In this document: positions 1-11,599 of the stretch, piece by piece
Layout: each line of letters opens with the position of its first letter
How positions within the stretch are numbered: position 1 is the first letter of the stretch
Source: Nectonema munidae
Taxonomy: Eukaryota; Nematomorpha; Nectonematoida; Nectonematidae
Length of the DNA: 64,000 nt
Reading direction: 5' to 3'
Assembly (NCBI GenBank): GCA_030549495.1
Contig: JAUIRK010001009.1
Coordinates: 372,001 to 436,000, forward strand
Position numbers and translations under genes: made by a program
Notes under the pieces: model-generated
The model's input: only the letters and a program-made list of their open reading frames with translations
Told to the model about the DNA's origin: nothing
Databases searched by the model: none

Positions 1-501
1 TGCACAATTTTATCTTTATTTTATACCTTTTTTTGAGAGTCTAACTAAATTACACTTATTCTTATAAACTAAAAAGAATGAAAAAATTTTAATATACCAA
101 GTTTTCTAACTTTAGTTCTGTTTTACATTTTTGTTAGATATTACCTCAGAAAAGTTATGTAATTTGGATGGGTTTTTTTTATTTATTTTTCTCAATAAAA
201 CATTTTACATTTTTTAACTAAATATTAATGAATGATTTTTTTTATTCAATAAAATTTCCAATTTTTTTATTCTTAATTGATAACTTTACCCCTTTTCTAC
301 AAACAATTTGGAGATGGTGCGCATCTATTTGAAGTAAGAAGGAAAGAACTATATATAAGTCCTCATTCATTGTTGACGTTAAGCTTAATAGGGTGGGGGT
401 TAAAATTTACATTAAGCTAAATTAAGAATGAAATAGAATAGACAAGAGACCAGTAGGAATTCAGAAAAATTTGTTGTCTTTTTTGGAAGACGCTTGAAAG
501 T

Positions 502-536
502 CCGCCCCTCCAATAATTTCAAGGATGTGCGCCCAT
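502..536 (+). repeat. transposon end, GGATGTGCGCCC family (copy 1)
   Basis: A C-rich run, then CAATAATTT, then AAGGATGTGCGCCCATG. The same arrangement recurs at 982-1020 and at the right end of the inverted-repeat element 44292-44558, whose left end is the complement (CAGGGGCGCACATCC). I read it as one end of a degraded non-autonomous DNA transposon. No matching left end is visible upstream. Confidence 0.5.
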
Positions 537-981
537 GAATCAATCACATTTTTTTCATTTAAACATCGCAGTGTGTCTAGTAGACTCTTTTACTTCAGAC
601 TATATTCACTCATATAAAACTCTCTAATCTTCAGTTATTTGTTTTCAGTTGTTTTCTCTATCAATCAAATATCCTTTCATCAATTCCTGTAATGTGCCTG
701 ATAGACTATTTCATTTTCAAATAAAAAACTTACTGGCTCCCAAAACAATTTTGGTTTTTTTTAAACTAGTGTATATGAGATATGCAAATTTAATTAAAAT
801 ATTTTCGCTGAAAGTATAGTATTTAAATTCACCAAGTTTGTAAAAAAATATAAAGTAAACTTATAAATTTAGGACTTTAGGTATGCGCTAAATACACTCT
901 ATTTTATAGGATTGCTTGAATATTTGGTCTCCCGTGGTATTTCCAGACCACTAATTTTGAAAATTGCAACAAAAAAAATTT

Positions 982-1020
982 CGCCCCCCCCCCCAATAAT
1001 TTTGAGGATGTGCGCCCCTG
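982..1020 (+). repeat. transposon end, GGATGTGCGCCC family (copy 2)
   Basis: Poly-C, then AATAATTTTGAGGATGTGCG followed by CCCCTG. This is the best-preserved right terminus of the family in the window: it ends in CCCCTG, as hAT-like termini do. No partner left terminus was found nearby, so this is a solo end. Confidence 0.5.
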
Positions 1021-1084
1021 AGTGATTAGTGTTTATGTATAAGAAATTCAGCATATGAAATTCTTTATTATGTTAGATTGTATG

Positions 1085-1690
1085 CCATGCATGTTTTTGT
1101 ATGTTGTATTACGCTGAGGGCATCTGTCGGAATTGGAAGAGTGCTTTTGGTGACAGTTGGAGCAAGAAAGTTTGGGGCGATCTTTAGCGAAAATGCATGA
1201 CTCAATCGAGTGCCCTCTGTCTCCGCAGTGATTGCAGCGTGGGGATTTCGCTTTGCATTTTGAAGTGGAATGATTGAATTTCAGACAATTTTCGTATTGA
1301 GAGAGCTGTGGTTTGAAAATTTTAGGATGGAGGATGGTGTTGTGGATAATAATTTTAGGATTTTCACAGAAGTGTTTGAAAAAAGTGTTGGTGGATATTT
1401 CGAAGGTTATGGTGTATGAGTAAAGCCCTTTTTTCCAGTGGCCTTACTGACGTGATTGTTCCTAGGTCTTTAAGGAAACAGTTTTCTTGAGTGAATTGTG
1501 TGGAAACGTCTTCTATGGGGAGGTCTACAGGAATGCCAGAGAGAATAAAACGAGGGAGGATGGGTGGAATTTCTTTAGCGGTGATGCCCTTTTTCGATAG
1601 TGAGTTGATGACCAATTTTTTTTGATAATTGTTCTCAAATTGAAAAAGGAAGGATTCAGAAGAGGTATGAACATTTTTAATAATTTGCCA
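1085..1690 (-). mobile_element. LINE ORF1 (gag-like zinc-knuckle) fragment, Jockey/I-type
   Basis: Read on the minus strand, an open frame (1364-1615) of about 83 residues has the look of a LINE ORF1 RNA-binding region. It is followed by a row of CCHC zinc knuckles near 1110-1290: a degenerate one (ENCLKFNHSTSKC), a good one (CNHCGDRGHSIESC), and a CSNCHQKH..CP type. Adjacent knuckles in this order are typical of ORF1 proteins of Jockey/I/CR1-group non-LTR retrotransposons, which coat the RNA. The frame is broken between the two parts, and no endonuclease or reverse transcriptase follows, so it is a dead fragment. It is a different copy, in opposite orientation, from the LINE at 3985-7143. 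Confidence 0.7.
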
Positions 1691-3984
1691 TTACATTAAC
1701 TTTTATGTATTTTATAATATTTTTCCCTTTCATTAATATAATTAATGAATCTACTGAAGTCATTAATAAGAATGAGACAAAATCACAACTCAAAGGGATT
1801 GAGATCAAGTTTTCAAAAAGCATATAAAATTTAAATTTATAAATTTTAATTTCTTATCAATATTTCCAATAGTATACCTCTCATGCATAATTTTATATTC
1901 AATGATAAATAAATGAGTCAACGGTAAAATTTTTATAAGGACAGTTTTAAAATGGTATGATAATGAACTTCGTTTAATTTGTGTACAAAATAAAAAGACG
2001 GTCAAGATGTTTTTTGAAACATTCAATATTAGATGAATACAATAAGCTCTAATTTATTGAAAAAGGGTATATCTGTGCGTATTTCTCAAAATTACAAAAC
2101 TACAAAGCTGCATATAAAAGCAAAATCGATTACATATTTTTATAAAAAATTATTACTAAATTTTTAATCCTTCATTTCAATGTGCTTTCAAATCATTTCC
2201 TTCTCCATAACTACTCCGTTTATGTCTTATATAACCTGATGGTAGGTAGGTAGGTAGGTAGGTAGGTAGAGGTAGGTAGATAGAAGATATCTAAGCACTT
2301 TCTAACGTTGGTTGATATGCTTGTATCAATTGCTAACTTGGGGATTTATAAGGGTGGGAAGTGGGTTTATGATCAAAAATAGAAGTAAGAAAGCTTTTTG
2401 TGAGGTGAAAAGTATGATTTAGGTTGCTTGTGTTTGGTTATGCGATGGTGTTTGATAAGGGTGAAGTTAAATGTTTGTGGGTAGAGCGGAATGTTTCTAT
2501 TATAATAAGGAAAAGAGAGATGTGTTGAATGATCTTGGCGTATTATAAGAAGTTTAGTAGAGAGGAGGGAAGATCTTTAAAATATAAATGTACTTTTTAA
2601 ATTAGTTTGGTTCATTCTGATGAAAATATTGGACAATAGAGAATAATGTGAATTGTAGATGGGTAGCCAAATCTGCAAAAAGGGTAAAAGTGCATGTTAA
2701 AATAATAGAAGTAAGCGTAAGACGGGCAATGCGAGGAGAACATTCTTATTATGGTGCGGGAAGAGTAATGTTTTTATTGAGTGCAAATTTGAATAAGGGG
2801 GTAGATATGTTTTGTGAGTAAAGCCATTCATTTTTAATTAAATTATTTATGGATGTTTCAAAAGTAAATAAAGAGAGGGCGGAGGTTAAGATATGCTATG
2901 ATGTTAGGGATGTGGATCTAGATTAGAGGTCTACCAAAAAATTCTCAAAGGAAGGGGAATTGGCGGGGCACCAGAATAGTTTATTTGAGAAATCGTTGCT
3001 AAAGTTGATTAATTTTTTGTCTAGGCTTAGTGTTGAAAGGGGAATTTTTATGTCAAATTGTAGGTCCTTCATTATATTTTGTAAGTATGTGAAAAAGATT
3101 ATCTGCTTGAATTTCGATGTAAAGATGATTAAGTTATCAATAAGGTGGTGCACGATGTTAGGAGTGCTAGGGCTTCAGTTTCATATGCTGAAGTGTTATT
3201 GTCTGTATGCATTTGCTGTATGAAGAAGAGAATACTTTTATTGTGATTAAAAAAGGCGCAAGTAGCGGTTGCTTTGTTACGTGATTATGAGCACAAGTGA
3301 AACCGGCACGAGGGAATGTATCTTGTTCCTAAATAAAAGAATATGATTATAAAAGGTATATGCTACAAAAATAGAAGCGTTTGAAGGCATGCAATATCTT
3401 ATATATTATTAATATTTAAAAATATAAGGGTTAAGAAAGATATACATAATTTAAGGCATGCTAGGTTAGGAACAATCTACCCCTGGAATTTGACCCCATC
3501 CCTTAATGTCGTCCCTAGGATATATGTTTTAATATTGGAATGTTTAGACGGTCCTACAAGCGGACTCCTATAGAGGCCAGATTACCGACTATGGTTTGCG
3601 AAAACTCCTTACATTGAGTTTGTCAAATCTCTGATACTATTTATTTATAAATAAAAGTATAATGTTTGGTACGGTTAGAAGAAAACTTATATTAGTCTTT
3701 ACTAAGTGAATTTTAAATATAATAAAATAAATTCAAATTTATTTGATTTTTATTGAAATTTTTACATAAAAAATTTCTCTAAAAAAAAATACAATCAAAA
3801 TATTTTAACGCCATCTAATTTCAAAAAAACTAGAAAATAAGTAACATAGGCGTAATATTTTTCATTTTTTTTTATATGAAATTAAAAATATAACAGTATG
3901 AAACAACTTAGAAGTTGTTAAATTTACATATAATTTAAAAATTTTCTTTAATGCAAAATTTTTTGGCTATAGAGCTTTGAATTA
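1691..3984. other. intergenic, no gene recognised
   Basis: Several ORFs of 60-90 codons exist, but none has a recognisable motif, codon pattern or splice context. A GGTA microsatellite is listed separately. The rest is AT-rich single-copy-looking DNA. Confidence 0.5.
2241..2283 (+). repeat. GGTA tetranucleotide microsatellite
   Basis: About ten tandem GGTA units, with one GA interruption near the right end. Confidence 0.95.
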
Positions 3985-4466
3985 TTGGTGTGGAGTAAAT
4001 TGCCATATGTGCGTATAGCGAAGGTTAAAAACATTCCGAGTTTTATTAATTTGGATCAATTGAAAAGTCTCATTGTATCTCAAAATGAAATTGATCAGAA
4101 AGATAAAATATTAATAGATAAATTTAAGTATAATCCAAGTGAGCACTATTATGGAATTATTGCTGAGTTTTCCAGAGAAGATACTATTAATCTAACGAGG
4201 AAGTTTAGGATCTTTATTGGCTATAACTCATATCCTATTTTACCCTTTATTCCAATAGTAAAGCAGTGTAGTAATTGTCTGAAAATAGGACATTATAAGT
4301 CTTTTTGTAAAAGTAATAGAAAAGGGTCATTCATTAGTATATTTAACGGCTATCGTTTACCTATCTTTACTTTTCAATATTTGATTGATTATTTCTCAAA
4401 TTTTTAAACATTTTTAGAGGTTTTTGGTAGCAAAAAAAGATCATGAGTTGATAGTATTAGGTGATT

Positions 4467-4531
4467 TTAACCCATTTACGACCAATGTTCTCAAAGGGAA
4501 CGCAGAAGAATTCCTACTTTAAATGGGATAA
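4467..4531. mobile_element. 65-bp TTAA-type MITE inside the LINE endonuclease
   Basis: Starts TTAACCCATTTA and ends TTTAAATGGGATAA, an imperfect inverted repeat. The first 40 bases resemble the left part of the 138-bp MITE at 14011-14148 (TTAACCCATTAAGTCCCAATGTTC versus TTAACCCATTTACGACCAATGTTC, compared piecewise). It begins exactly at the TTAA in the GDFN codons (GGTGATTTTAAC). It looks like a deleted member of the piggyBac-type MITE group. Confidence 0.5.
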
Positions 4532-5900
4532 AATAGGAATTATTAAAGTCGTCTTCTTTGCTTGGTCTTAAATCGGTTTTCTTCAATTTGTTTGATATTA
4601 ATAATAAACACTATTCCCGTTCTTTTTTTAACTTAATATAACTACACTCCTGCTCTAACGAAAGCAACTCGCTATGAGTCTCAAAGTCTAATAGACAACA
4701 TTTTTACTTCAAACAGGTTTTCCTACTTGTGTTTCAACCTTGAAACTCATTTATCTTATCATTTTCCAATTCTTTTCAGCGTGGGTTCTAACTTTGATTT
4801 AAACTTTATTTCTAAAAATTCTATTTCGAAATTTGATAAAAATAAATTTAAAAATCTAATTAATTCAATTTAGTGGGATCGATATGTTGAAAGCTACAAA
4901 GACAATCCAGAAATACTGATTCAAATAATCAACAACACTATCTCAAGTAGTATCAAAAACTCTACAATTAATGTTTCACTTTTCCTAAATCAAACTGAAT
5001 AAATCAAATTGGGTAACAAGTTAATTATTATCTTTAATCAAAAAACGCGATTCGATGTATAGAAAAATGAAAAAAGAGAGGAATTATAGAATTGATTACT
5101 CCTTGAAAAGAGATTATGATGAATGCTGTAAAAAAATGAAACATTTGTGTAAAAATTTGAAAGCAGCGTATTATGATAAGTTATTCAGCAATAAAAGTAA
5201 TAAAGAAACATGGAAAAATCTGAACAGTCTGATGAAAACTTCAAAAAATGAACAAATTATTTTTAAACATGATGGTAAAATCATTGAAAACTTACAATTT
5301 CTTTGCAGTTTGATGAATAGGACATTTTTGAGTGCTTGAGATTCTCAATTGAGCATTGAGAATCAAAATATTCAAAGTCTAGATTTTTTTTTTAAGTAAA
5401 TTTTAAATTCTCTTTTGATTCCGTGTCTATGAACGATATTCTTCTTAGTATAGATAAATTGAAAGATTGCCTGAAACTTACTAAATTTATTCCAGTCTAC
5501 AAAAAAGGGGATAAGCAAAAGTTAGAGAATTATCGTCCAATTTCCTTAATCAGCACAACATATAAAGTATTTGAAAATATTATATACACACAAGTTTAGA
5601 GATATTTTATTAAGAAAAGATTACTTCATCAAAACCAATTCGGCTTCAGAAATAATCATTCTACAGTTAATGCCAATCATACTTATTGAATACTTTGAAT
5701 GATTATCTTGATAAAAGAGGTCAAATCTAATTGTTTTCTTAGATTTGACGAAAGCTTTTGAGTCTATTTTACACCAAAAATGGTTATTAAAGCTTGAAAG
5801 TTATGGTTCTGATTTTCGCAGTATATCTTTCTTTAAATCTTACCTCACTTCAAGAAAGCAAAATGTTTATTTGAAAATTTTTTATTCTGAACCTTTAACC

Positions 5901-6000
5901 CAGTGATTCTCAATCTTTTTGAGTTTGCGGCACCCTTGGCGAGCCTTCTAAAAATTTCTGGCACCCTTTGAGGAAAAACTTATTTAAAATTTCCATAGTT
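5901..6000 (+). mobile_element. solo hAT terminus inside the LINE
   Basis: Begins CAGTGATTCTCAATCTTTTT followed by GAGTTTGCGGCACCCTTGG, the classic CAGTGNTTCTCAACC-type hAT 5' end. It lies where the LINE reverse transcriptase loses its YADD region. No right terminus (GGTTGAGAA..CTG) was found before the LINE resumes near 6050, so the insertion was followed by deletion. Confidence 0.6.
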
Positions 6001-7143
6001 TTTTTCTCTCATAATGCCTTATTCTGTTCTTTGTTCCAAATCACATCTAAATATGCAGTTGAAGATGCACATACAAAGTATCTGGGTCAAATAAATAATT
6101 GGTGTTCATATAATAATTTAAGTATACTCATGGGAAAAACTGTCCATATGTATTTTCTCTAACAAAAATAAAGTACCAACATTTTTACAAAATCTTGATA
6201 TCAAACTAACTGACTCTCATAATTATTTGGGCTTGTGGATTACTAAACACATAGGATTCATTTCTAGTAAAATAAGTAAGGTAATAGGATTGTTATATTT
6301 TCTAAAATCGCTCTCCGTTTGTATAAAAATTATTATATATAAAGTTTTGATTTTACCGCACATAAACTATAGTATTGTAAATTGGGGATATTGTAATATT
6401 TCCCAACTTGAAGTCTTACAAAAGAAAGCGATAAGGGTTGTTTTCAATCTCAAATATAGTGATCATACTACTGCTATTTTTCAGGATAATCAACTACTTA
6501 AAATTTGTGATATTTATAAAGTTCAACTAAGTATCTTTACCTGGAAAGTTTTCAACGGAGGTCTACCCACATTTTTTAATGACTAGTTCACTTTCAACCC
6601 CACCCTTCAACGCTACTCTAAACGATTCATGTTCAGACTTCAACTGCCTTCCTACAATCTTAAATCTTCTAAAAATTCTTTAAAGTATCGATCAATCAAA
6701 AATTGGAATGAATTTTTGATGAATTTTTCGCACTTTTCGTCTTATCTTCCCATTTTCAAAACTGAATTGAAAAGAAATCGTATATCTAAATATGAAACCA
6801 TGGGTTCAAGACTCCACTGCTTTGTTATGTGAAAAGCGCTTATTTCTTTTCTCACACTCCTATTATTTTATATATATTCCATCCATTAAAATTATTATTT
6901 ACATGTAAATATTTCTTTACTATACTCATACATTTTATTTATCTACTTTGTTTATATTTCAAACATTTTACACATTCTTTTTTTATGTAAAAACCACTTG
7001 CCTTACAAATTTTCTATCAATTTTTTGATACTCCTTCTTTTATTATATAATTTTTCATAAAGCATTACTTCTACGGGGCAAACTCTTGTAATTCTTGTGT
7101 AATTATTTGCTAATCAAAATAAATTCTTCTTCTTCTTCTTCTT

Positions 7144-8780
7144 ACTCATATTTTTGATGAGTATTAAGGTCCTCAAATTAATTGATCCTTAATGAACATA
7201 TTAGGCATAGTTTTTTACTTTAGAATATCACTTTGTTTATCTTTTATTCTAGTCACAATATAAAAAAAAATATAGATTATTATCTATTTAAAATTTTATT
7301 TTTGTGTAAACATATATAATAATACTTATTATGGATTAGAAGTAATTTAATTTAAATATATACAATTATTTTGTATGAAATTGACAAAGCTTCCAATTAT
7401 TTGGTAATATAAATAAAAATTTTAAATTTTTGAAATTTTTTTATTATTTAAACATTTTTTTTTTGATTATTTGGTCAATAGACATTATATTTTTTATGAA
7501 CTTCTTTAAAATGTCAACTAATTATTTTTTGTCATCTTGAGTAAAAATAATAAAATTATTTATTATTTTGGAAGTTAAAACCCGAGTTTTGTATATGTTC
7601 AAAATTTTGTACTCATATTCTAGTATTTTTTATTTTATGAGTCTTTTTGTCTGCGTTTTGCTATAATAATTTTATAGATACTTATCAACAACCTATAAAT
7701 AATTTTTATTCATTAGGTCTTGATTTACTATTAGGAATGGTTTATTTCAAATTTATATTTTTTTAGTTATCGATATTGAGCTTTTATTTCGACTAAGCTA
7801 TGTTTGCACCCAGCCTCGGAAAAACCCCTTAGGAAAAAAATTTCTTTTAAAAATTGGAACATGCATTTTTGTCTATAAAAATTTGGAAGTATAGAAAGAA
7901 AGTTGATAAAATTGCTTGAGACTTGGGAGGATGAGAGAAATGAATGAATATCATGCATCTTTAGATACATTGGTTTCTTACAATATATATCTTAGTATTG
8001 TCAAAACATTAATTAAAATTGACCGAACCTGTTTAAAATATACATGACAAATATTTTTTCTTTGTTTCACATAACATTTATCCTTTATCATAATTCTCTA
8101 TATCATGGATAGGGAACAATTTTGAGCTGCCTGGCGAATTGGGGTCTACCAAGGGGTTAGCGAACCTAAATAAATTGGTTTTTATAAGGATATTAAATTT
8201 GAAAGACCTATGTTTCATTCAATTATTTTAGGCAAAAAAATCCGCAGTTATTTAAATACATTCCCATTAATGTTGAATACAAGGATAAACATTTATTTTA
8301 TATCATGAAAAAATGTTCGTCTTTGAGCTGAAAAATATTGGCATATGTTTTATTCTTTTCTTATCATTTGCAATCAATAACGATTTGTAGGCATTGGGAT
8401 ACATCAATGTTTTAATTCTGATGTCTTTTATCAATACATACATATATAGATAACATTTATTTATACAATGCAAAATATATACATCTACCAAAGGAATATA
8501 TTGGAAATAGATGTTCTTTAATAGGTGTTACTCTTTTACTTTTGTTTATCAAATAAAATAAATGATATAAAATAGGAGGCATCAACTTAGCTGATTATGA
8601 TAAATAATAGGTATAACAAAGAAATGATATAAAATTGTGCAGGCATCATTCATTTCATCTATAACTATCAAAATATAAATATTAAAATAATGAAATTTCA
8701 AACTTCATTAATAAAATAAAAAATATTGCCTGTATGTAATTAATCAAAATGATAAAACTGTATTAAAATTCGTGAATTGG
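7144..8780. other. AT-rich intergenic DNA, no gene
   Basis: No recognisable coding region. Two short minus-strand ORFs of 60-70 codons (7767-7970, 8303-8491) lack motifs or splice context. Confidence 0.5.
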
Positions 8781-8782
8781 GC

Positions 8783-8904
8783 GAAATAACAAAACTGTTA
8801 TAAAGTTGTCTCCATAATAATTTACTCTTGAAAGGCAGTTTTTAGGGTTGAAATTTTAGATTTTTTTATGAATGGAGGCAATTCTATGACAGTTTTATTA
8901 TTTC
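8783..8904. repeat. foldback element / small hairpin MITE
   Basis: The 33-base arms 8783-8815 and 8872-8904 are reverse complements with about five mismatches (GAAATAACAAAACTG.. on the left, ..CAGTTTTATTATTTC on the right), separated by a 56-base loop. Such a long near-perfect inverted repeat with a short spacer is typical of a miniature inverted-repeat element. The superfamily could not be assigned. Confidence 0.6.
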
Positions 8905-9149
8905 AAAATGTATTGTATTGATTTTGGAAAAGCTTCCGAGACATTATCTTACGTTCCCTATAATAATGGAGCAAATACTCACTGAACAAATGACTGGATC
9001 CCATTATATTTCAAATACTTCAATAAGGGGAGTAACATCAAATAAATATTAAAAATAAAAATATATTATGTTTTTTATTTTCAAAAATTTTATATTTTCT
9101 ATCATTTCGTATGAAATTTTTACGTAAGTTGTTTAATTTAAAATTAGAA

Positions 9150-11019
9150 TGTAGATCCAGGGGGGGGGGGGGAGGCTCATGGGTAAGGTTACCAGATTTT
9201 AACATCGGTAAAGCGGGACACCATTAACCTGGGGTTCTTGATTAAAAATTTGGTCAATATGGAGCCACAAAAAATTTCATAGAACGCAAAAATAGTATCG
9301 TAATATATTTTTTCAAATATAAGTACAATTTACAAATTTAATACATACAAAAATAAGTATTATTTATTCTTTGGCATATTTCTCATTTGAGTGAATTCTT
9401 TTTAGTAGATTGCTGTCGTTCTTAAAATCATGAAATTTTTCACACGAACTCGTTGGATTATATTTCACACATAAAAATGGCTTTTAGTCTCAACACTTAA
9501 TTGTGATTTTTCTGAGGTCCATACTTTTCACTGTAAAAAAAGACGTTCAGTTGCAGCATTAGTTCCTGGTAAGGACAGTGCACATTCCACTATCTTCTTC
9601 AATGCATTATTGTATGGAATATGGGTTGCTTCAAAAATGATGAAATGCTTCCAATCATTTGTTCTCTATCGTGATTTTCGCTGATGCCCAAAATTTAATC
9701 TTTTCATTATCAAAATGTTTTTTTAATAATGATGCCTCATTAAAAAGATCATTATCGGAAATATTGCTATATGGGAAATTTTGAGTAATATAATCGAATG
9801 ATTTTTGCCCATCATTCCATTTAAGTTCTTGTTTCAATGTAACCCAATGAAAATGTTCAATATCATTGAAATGTCTAACCGCTCAGGGCACTGAAATTTT
9901 AAATTATTAACTTCATTTGCCACTTCGATTACAGAAATGTTGTCATCTTCAATAAGTTTTATAGCATTTTGAAAAAGAGCTGCTTGATTGTGTACAAACT
10001 CAAGCCAAATTTTAGAAGAATCTTTTTCAAAAAACTTTTCTAAAATTCTAGGACATTTATCCTGTGATAGAAAGTAGGATTTTTAGGGATCATATATTTT
10101 CGAAATTCTTTCCATAGCTGGCAAAAGAGCTATCCAGCGCGCTTTACTGTATCTGATATTCGACTCCCACAGTTTCCCAGAATTCGCATTTCAACGCGCA
10201 CAGTGTATATATAGAAATAAGAATATATTTTTATAACAATATATTTTTTGTACTTCAAGTAAAAAATTAAATTTTTTTTATCAATCTAATTTATAAATTA
10301 ACATTTTTAATTTAAAAAAGAAACAGTTTTTCATACGTATATTGATAAACACTTTTAAAAAGTAATATATTTTAAAAATTAATTTTTTCATAATTTTTAT
10401 TACAAACTCGATATTTTCATTTTTTTGATACTTTTCAAACAATCATCTTTTATTTTGCTTTTATTGATGATAAAAAAATATTAAAACTGCTAAAACAAAA
10501 AATTTAAAACCAAAAAATAAATCAAGTAAATAACAATTCTAAATAGTGATAATTATTTTTTACCAAACTAAAAATTGATTGACCAGCAAAAATTAAAAAC
10601 TTCGACAAAAGACGAAAAGGAGAAACATATTAAATGTGTAAATAGTTCTCGATAATCAGTTTTCAACAATTATTATTATTAAAATTTAACAATTATAAAA
10701 TTAATATGAAATTCATATCCTGGCGAAGTATTCACATGGCCACCAAAAACCTTATATTGTCTTCGCCTTATCATGCCGTTCTCTGGCTTGTCGTGCATTC
10801 TTTTCTAAAATCGGGACTTCTAAAATGCCGCGGGAGGCGGGATAATTTGTTGAAAATCGCGACTGTCCCGCCAAAAGCGGGACGTCTGGTCACCTTACTC
10901 ATGGGCCTAGCCCCCCCTTATGAAAAATGGCTTCGAAAATACCCTTACATGTATAAAAAATAAATTTTTGCAATTTATTCATGGCAAAATATGAAACCAA
11001 ATTTCTGGATCCGCCACTG
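9150..11019. mobile_element. older hAT-like element, split by a second hAT insertion
   Basis: The right end reads CTGGATCCGCCACTG (11005-11019), the complement of CAGTGGCGGATCCAG, a common hAT-type terminus. The left end near 9150-9165 reads GTAGATCCAGGGGGG, matching GATCCAG but decayed outside it. Outside the inner element only about 33 bases on the left and 114 on the right remain, including poly-G/poly-C tracts that face each other. The inner hAT (9184-10897) sits in this element with an exact target duplication, so this element was there first. Confidence 0.55.
9184..10897 (-). mobile_element. hAT transposon with 8-bp target duplication, degraded transposase
   Basis: Termini TAAGGTTACCAG (left) and CTGGTCACCTTA (right) are inverted repeats. 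Both continue into GCGGGAC-type sequence (AAAGCGGGAC on the left, GTCCCGCC..GCGGGAC on the right). The element is flanked by CTCATGGG at 9176-9183 and again at 10898-10905, an exact 8-bp target duplication as hAT elements make. On the minus strand, transposase remains run from about 10190 to 9370. They include a stretch resembling the conserved hAT core (RWIALLPAMER.., YFLSQDKCPRILEKFFEK), a region around IKLIEDDNISVIEVANEVN, and the C-terminal dimerisation part (LSLPGTNAATERLF). Several frame breaks make it inactive. The exact target duplication suggests it is younger than the element it hit. Confidence 0.85.
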
Positions 11020-11599
11020 TAGTAGCAAAATATATTATCGTATTTGTTCCCGTTTTGTATATTAATTCAACTAATTGGATTGTTTGAAGGTTAGATTTAT
11101 TGTTTAAATAATTAGTTTTTCAATGAATTAGAAATTAAATATACTCAACCGTGCATACTTTTTTCTACCAAATTTAAATAGATAAGACTATTCATAGCTT
11201 AAAATTATTGGAGCCAATGTTTTACTTAGCGATTTTTACCACAGTAATTAAAAATAATTTTTATAAAATAATGTCCTGCTTGCAAACATCTAAAATTTCC
11301 CCATTTAGAGATTAAGATAATTTAAATAATTTTTTAATTTAAAATCGACCCCCTAAAGTCTCGCGATTAATTTTTTTCATTCTAGCTAAAACATTTTTTA
11401 ATGTGTCAATTAAAACGCTGTTCCATGACTCCTTTAATAAATGAAGAGCATCAAGTATTGTAATCAGCCCCTTCGCTAGACTTCAAGTACAGGGGGGGGG
11501 GGGCTCATTTTAGCCCTTATAAGGATGATTAATATGGAACGCTTGTTTCAAACTAAGAATAATGAATATAAAAAAACTATTTAAACTAACAGAAATTTA
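11020..11599. other. intergenic, no gene
   Basis: AT-rich, with a poly-G tract near 11490-11503. No coding similarity seen. Confidence 0.5.

Larger units (their letters stand above)
1..1080. other. AT-rich intergenic DNA, no gene
   Basis: No coding frame with recognisable similarity on either strand. The only structure is two related short repeat ends, listed separately at 502-536 and 982-1020. Confidence 0.6.
3985..7143 (+). mobile_element. non-LTR retrotransposon (LINE, CR1/Jockey group), internally deleted
   Basis: Parts in order on the plus strand: an ORF1-like frame 3985-4407 with a CCHC knuckle (CSNCLKIGHYKSFC); an AP-endonuclease remnant near 4430-4740 with the motif VLGDFN and later SLIDNIFTSN-like codons; a reverse transcriptase from about 5490 with YKKGDKQKLENYRPISLI and the QFGFR..HST box; then DLTKAF near 5740; then the thumb and C-terminal part at 6060-6590 (INNWCSYNNLSI, NYLGLWITK, ILPHINYSIVNWGY). 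The region that should hold the catalytic YADD box is missing between about 5900 and 6050, where a hAT terminus lies. A 3' UTR runs to a (TTC)n tail at 7124-7143, the usual end of such elements. There are several stops and shifts, so it is inactive. The N-terminal endonuclease is also lost: ORF1 runs almost directly into GDFN. Confidence 0.85.

Noticed and set aside
2923-3223. Overlapping ORFs on opposite strands
   Set aside because: No recognisable motif on either strand and no neighbouring exons.
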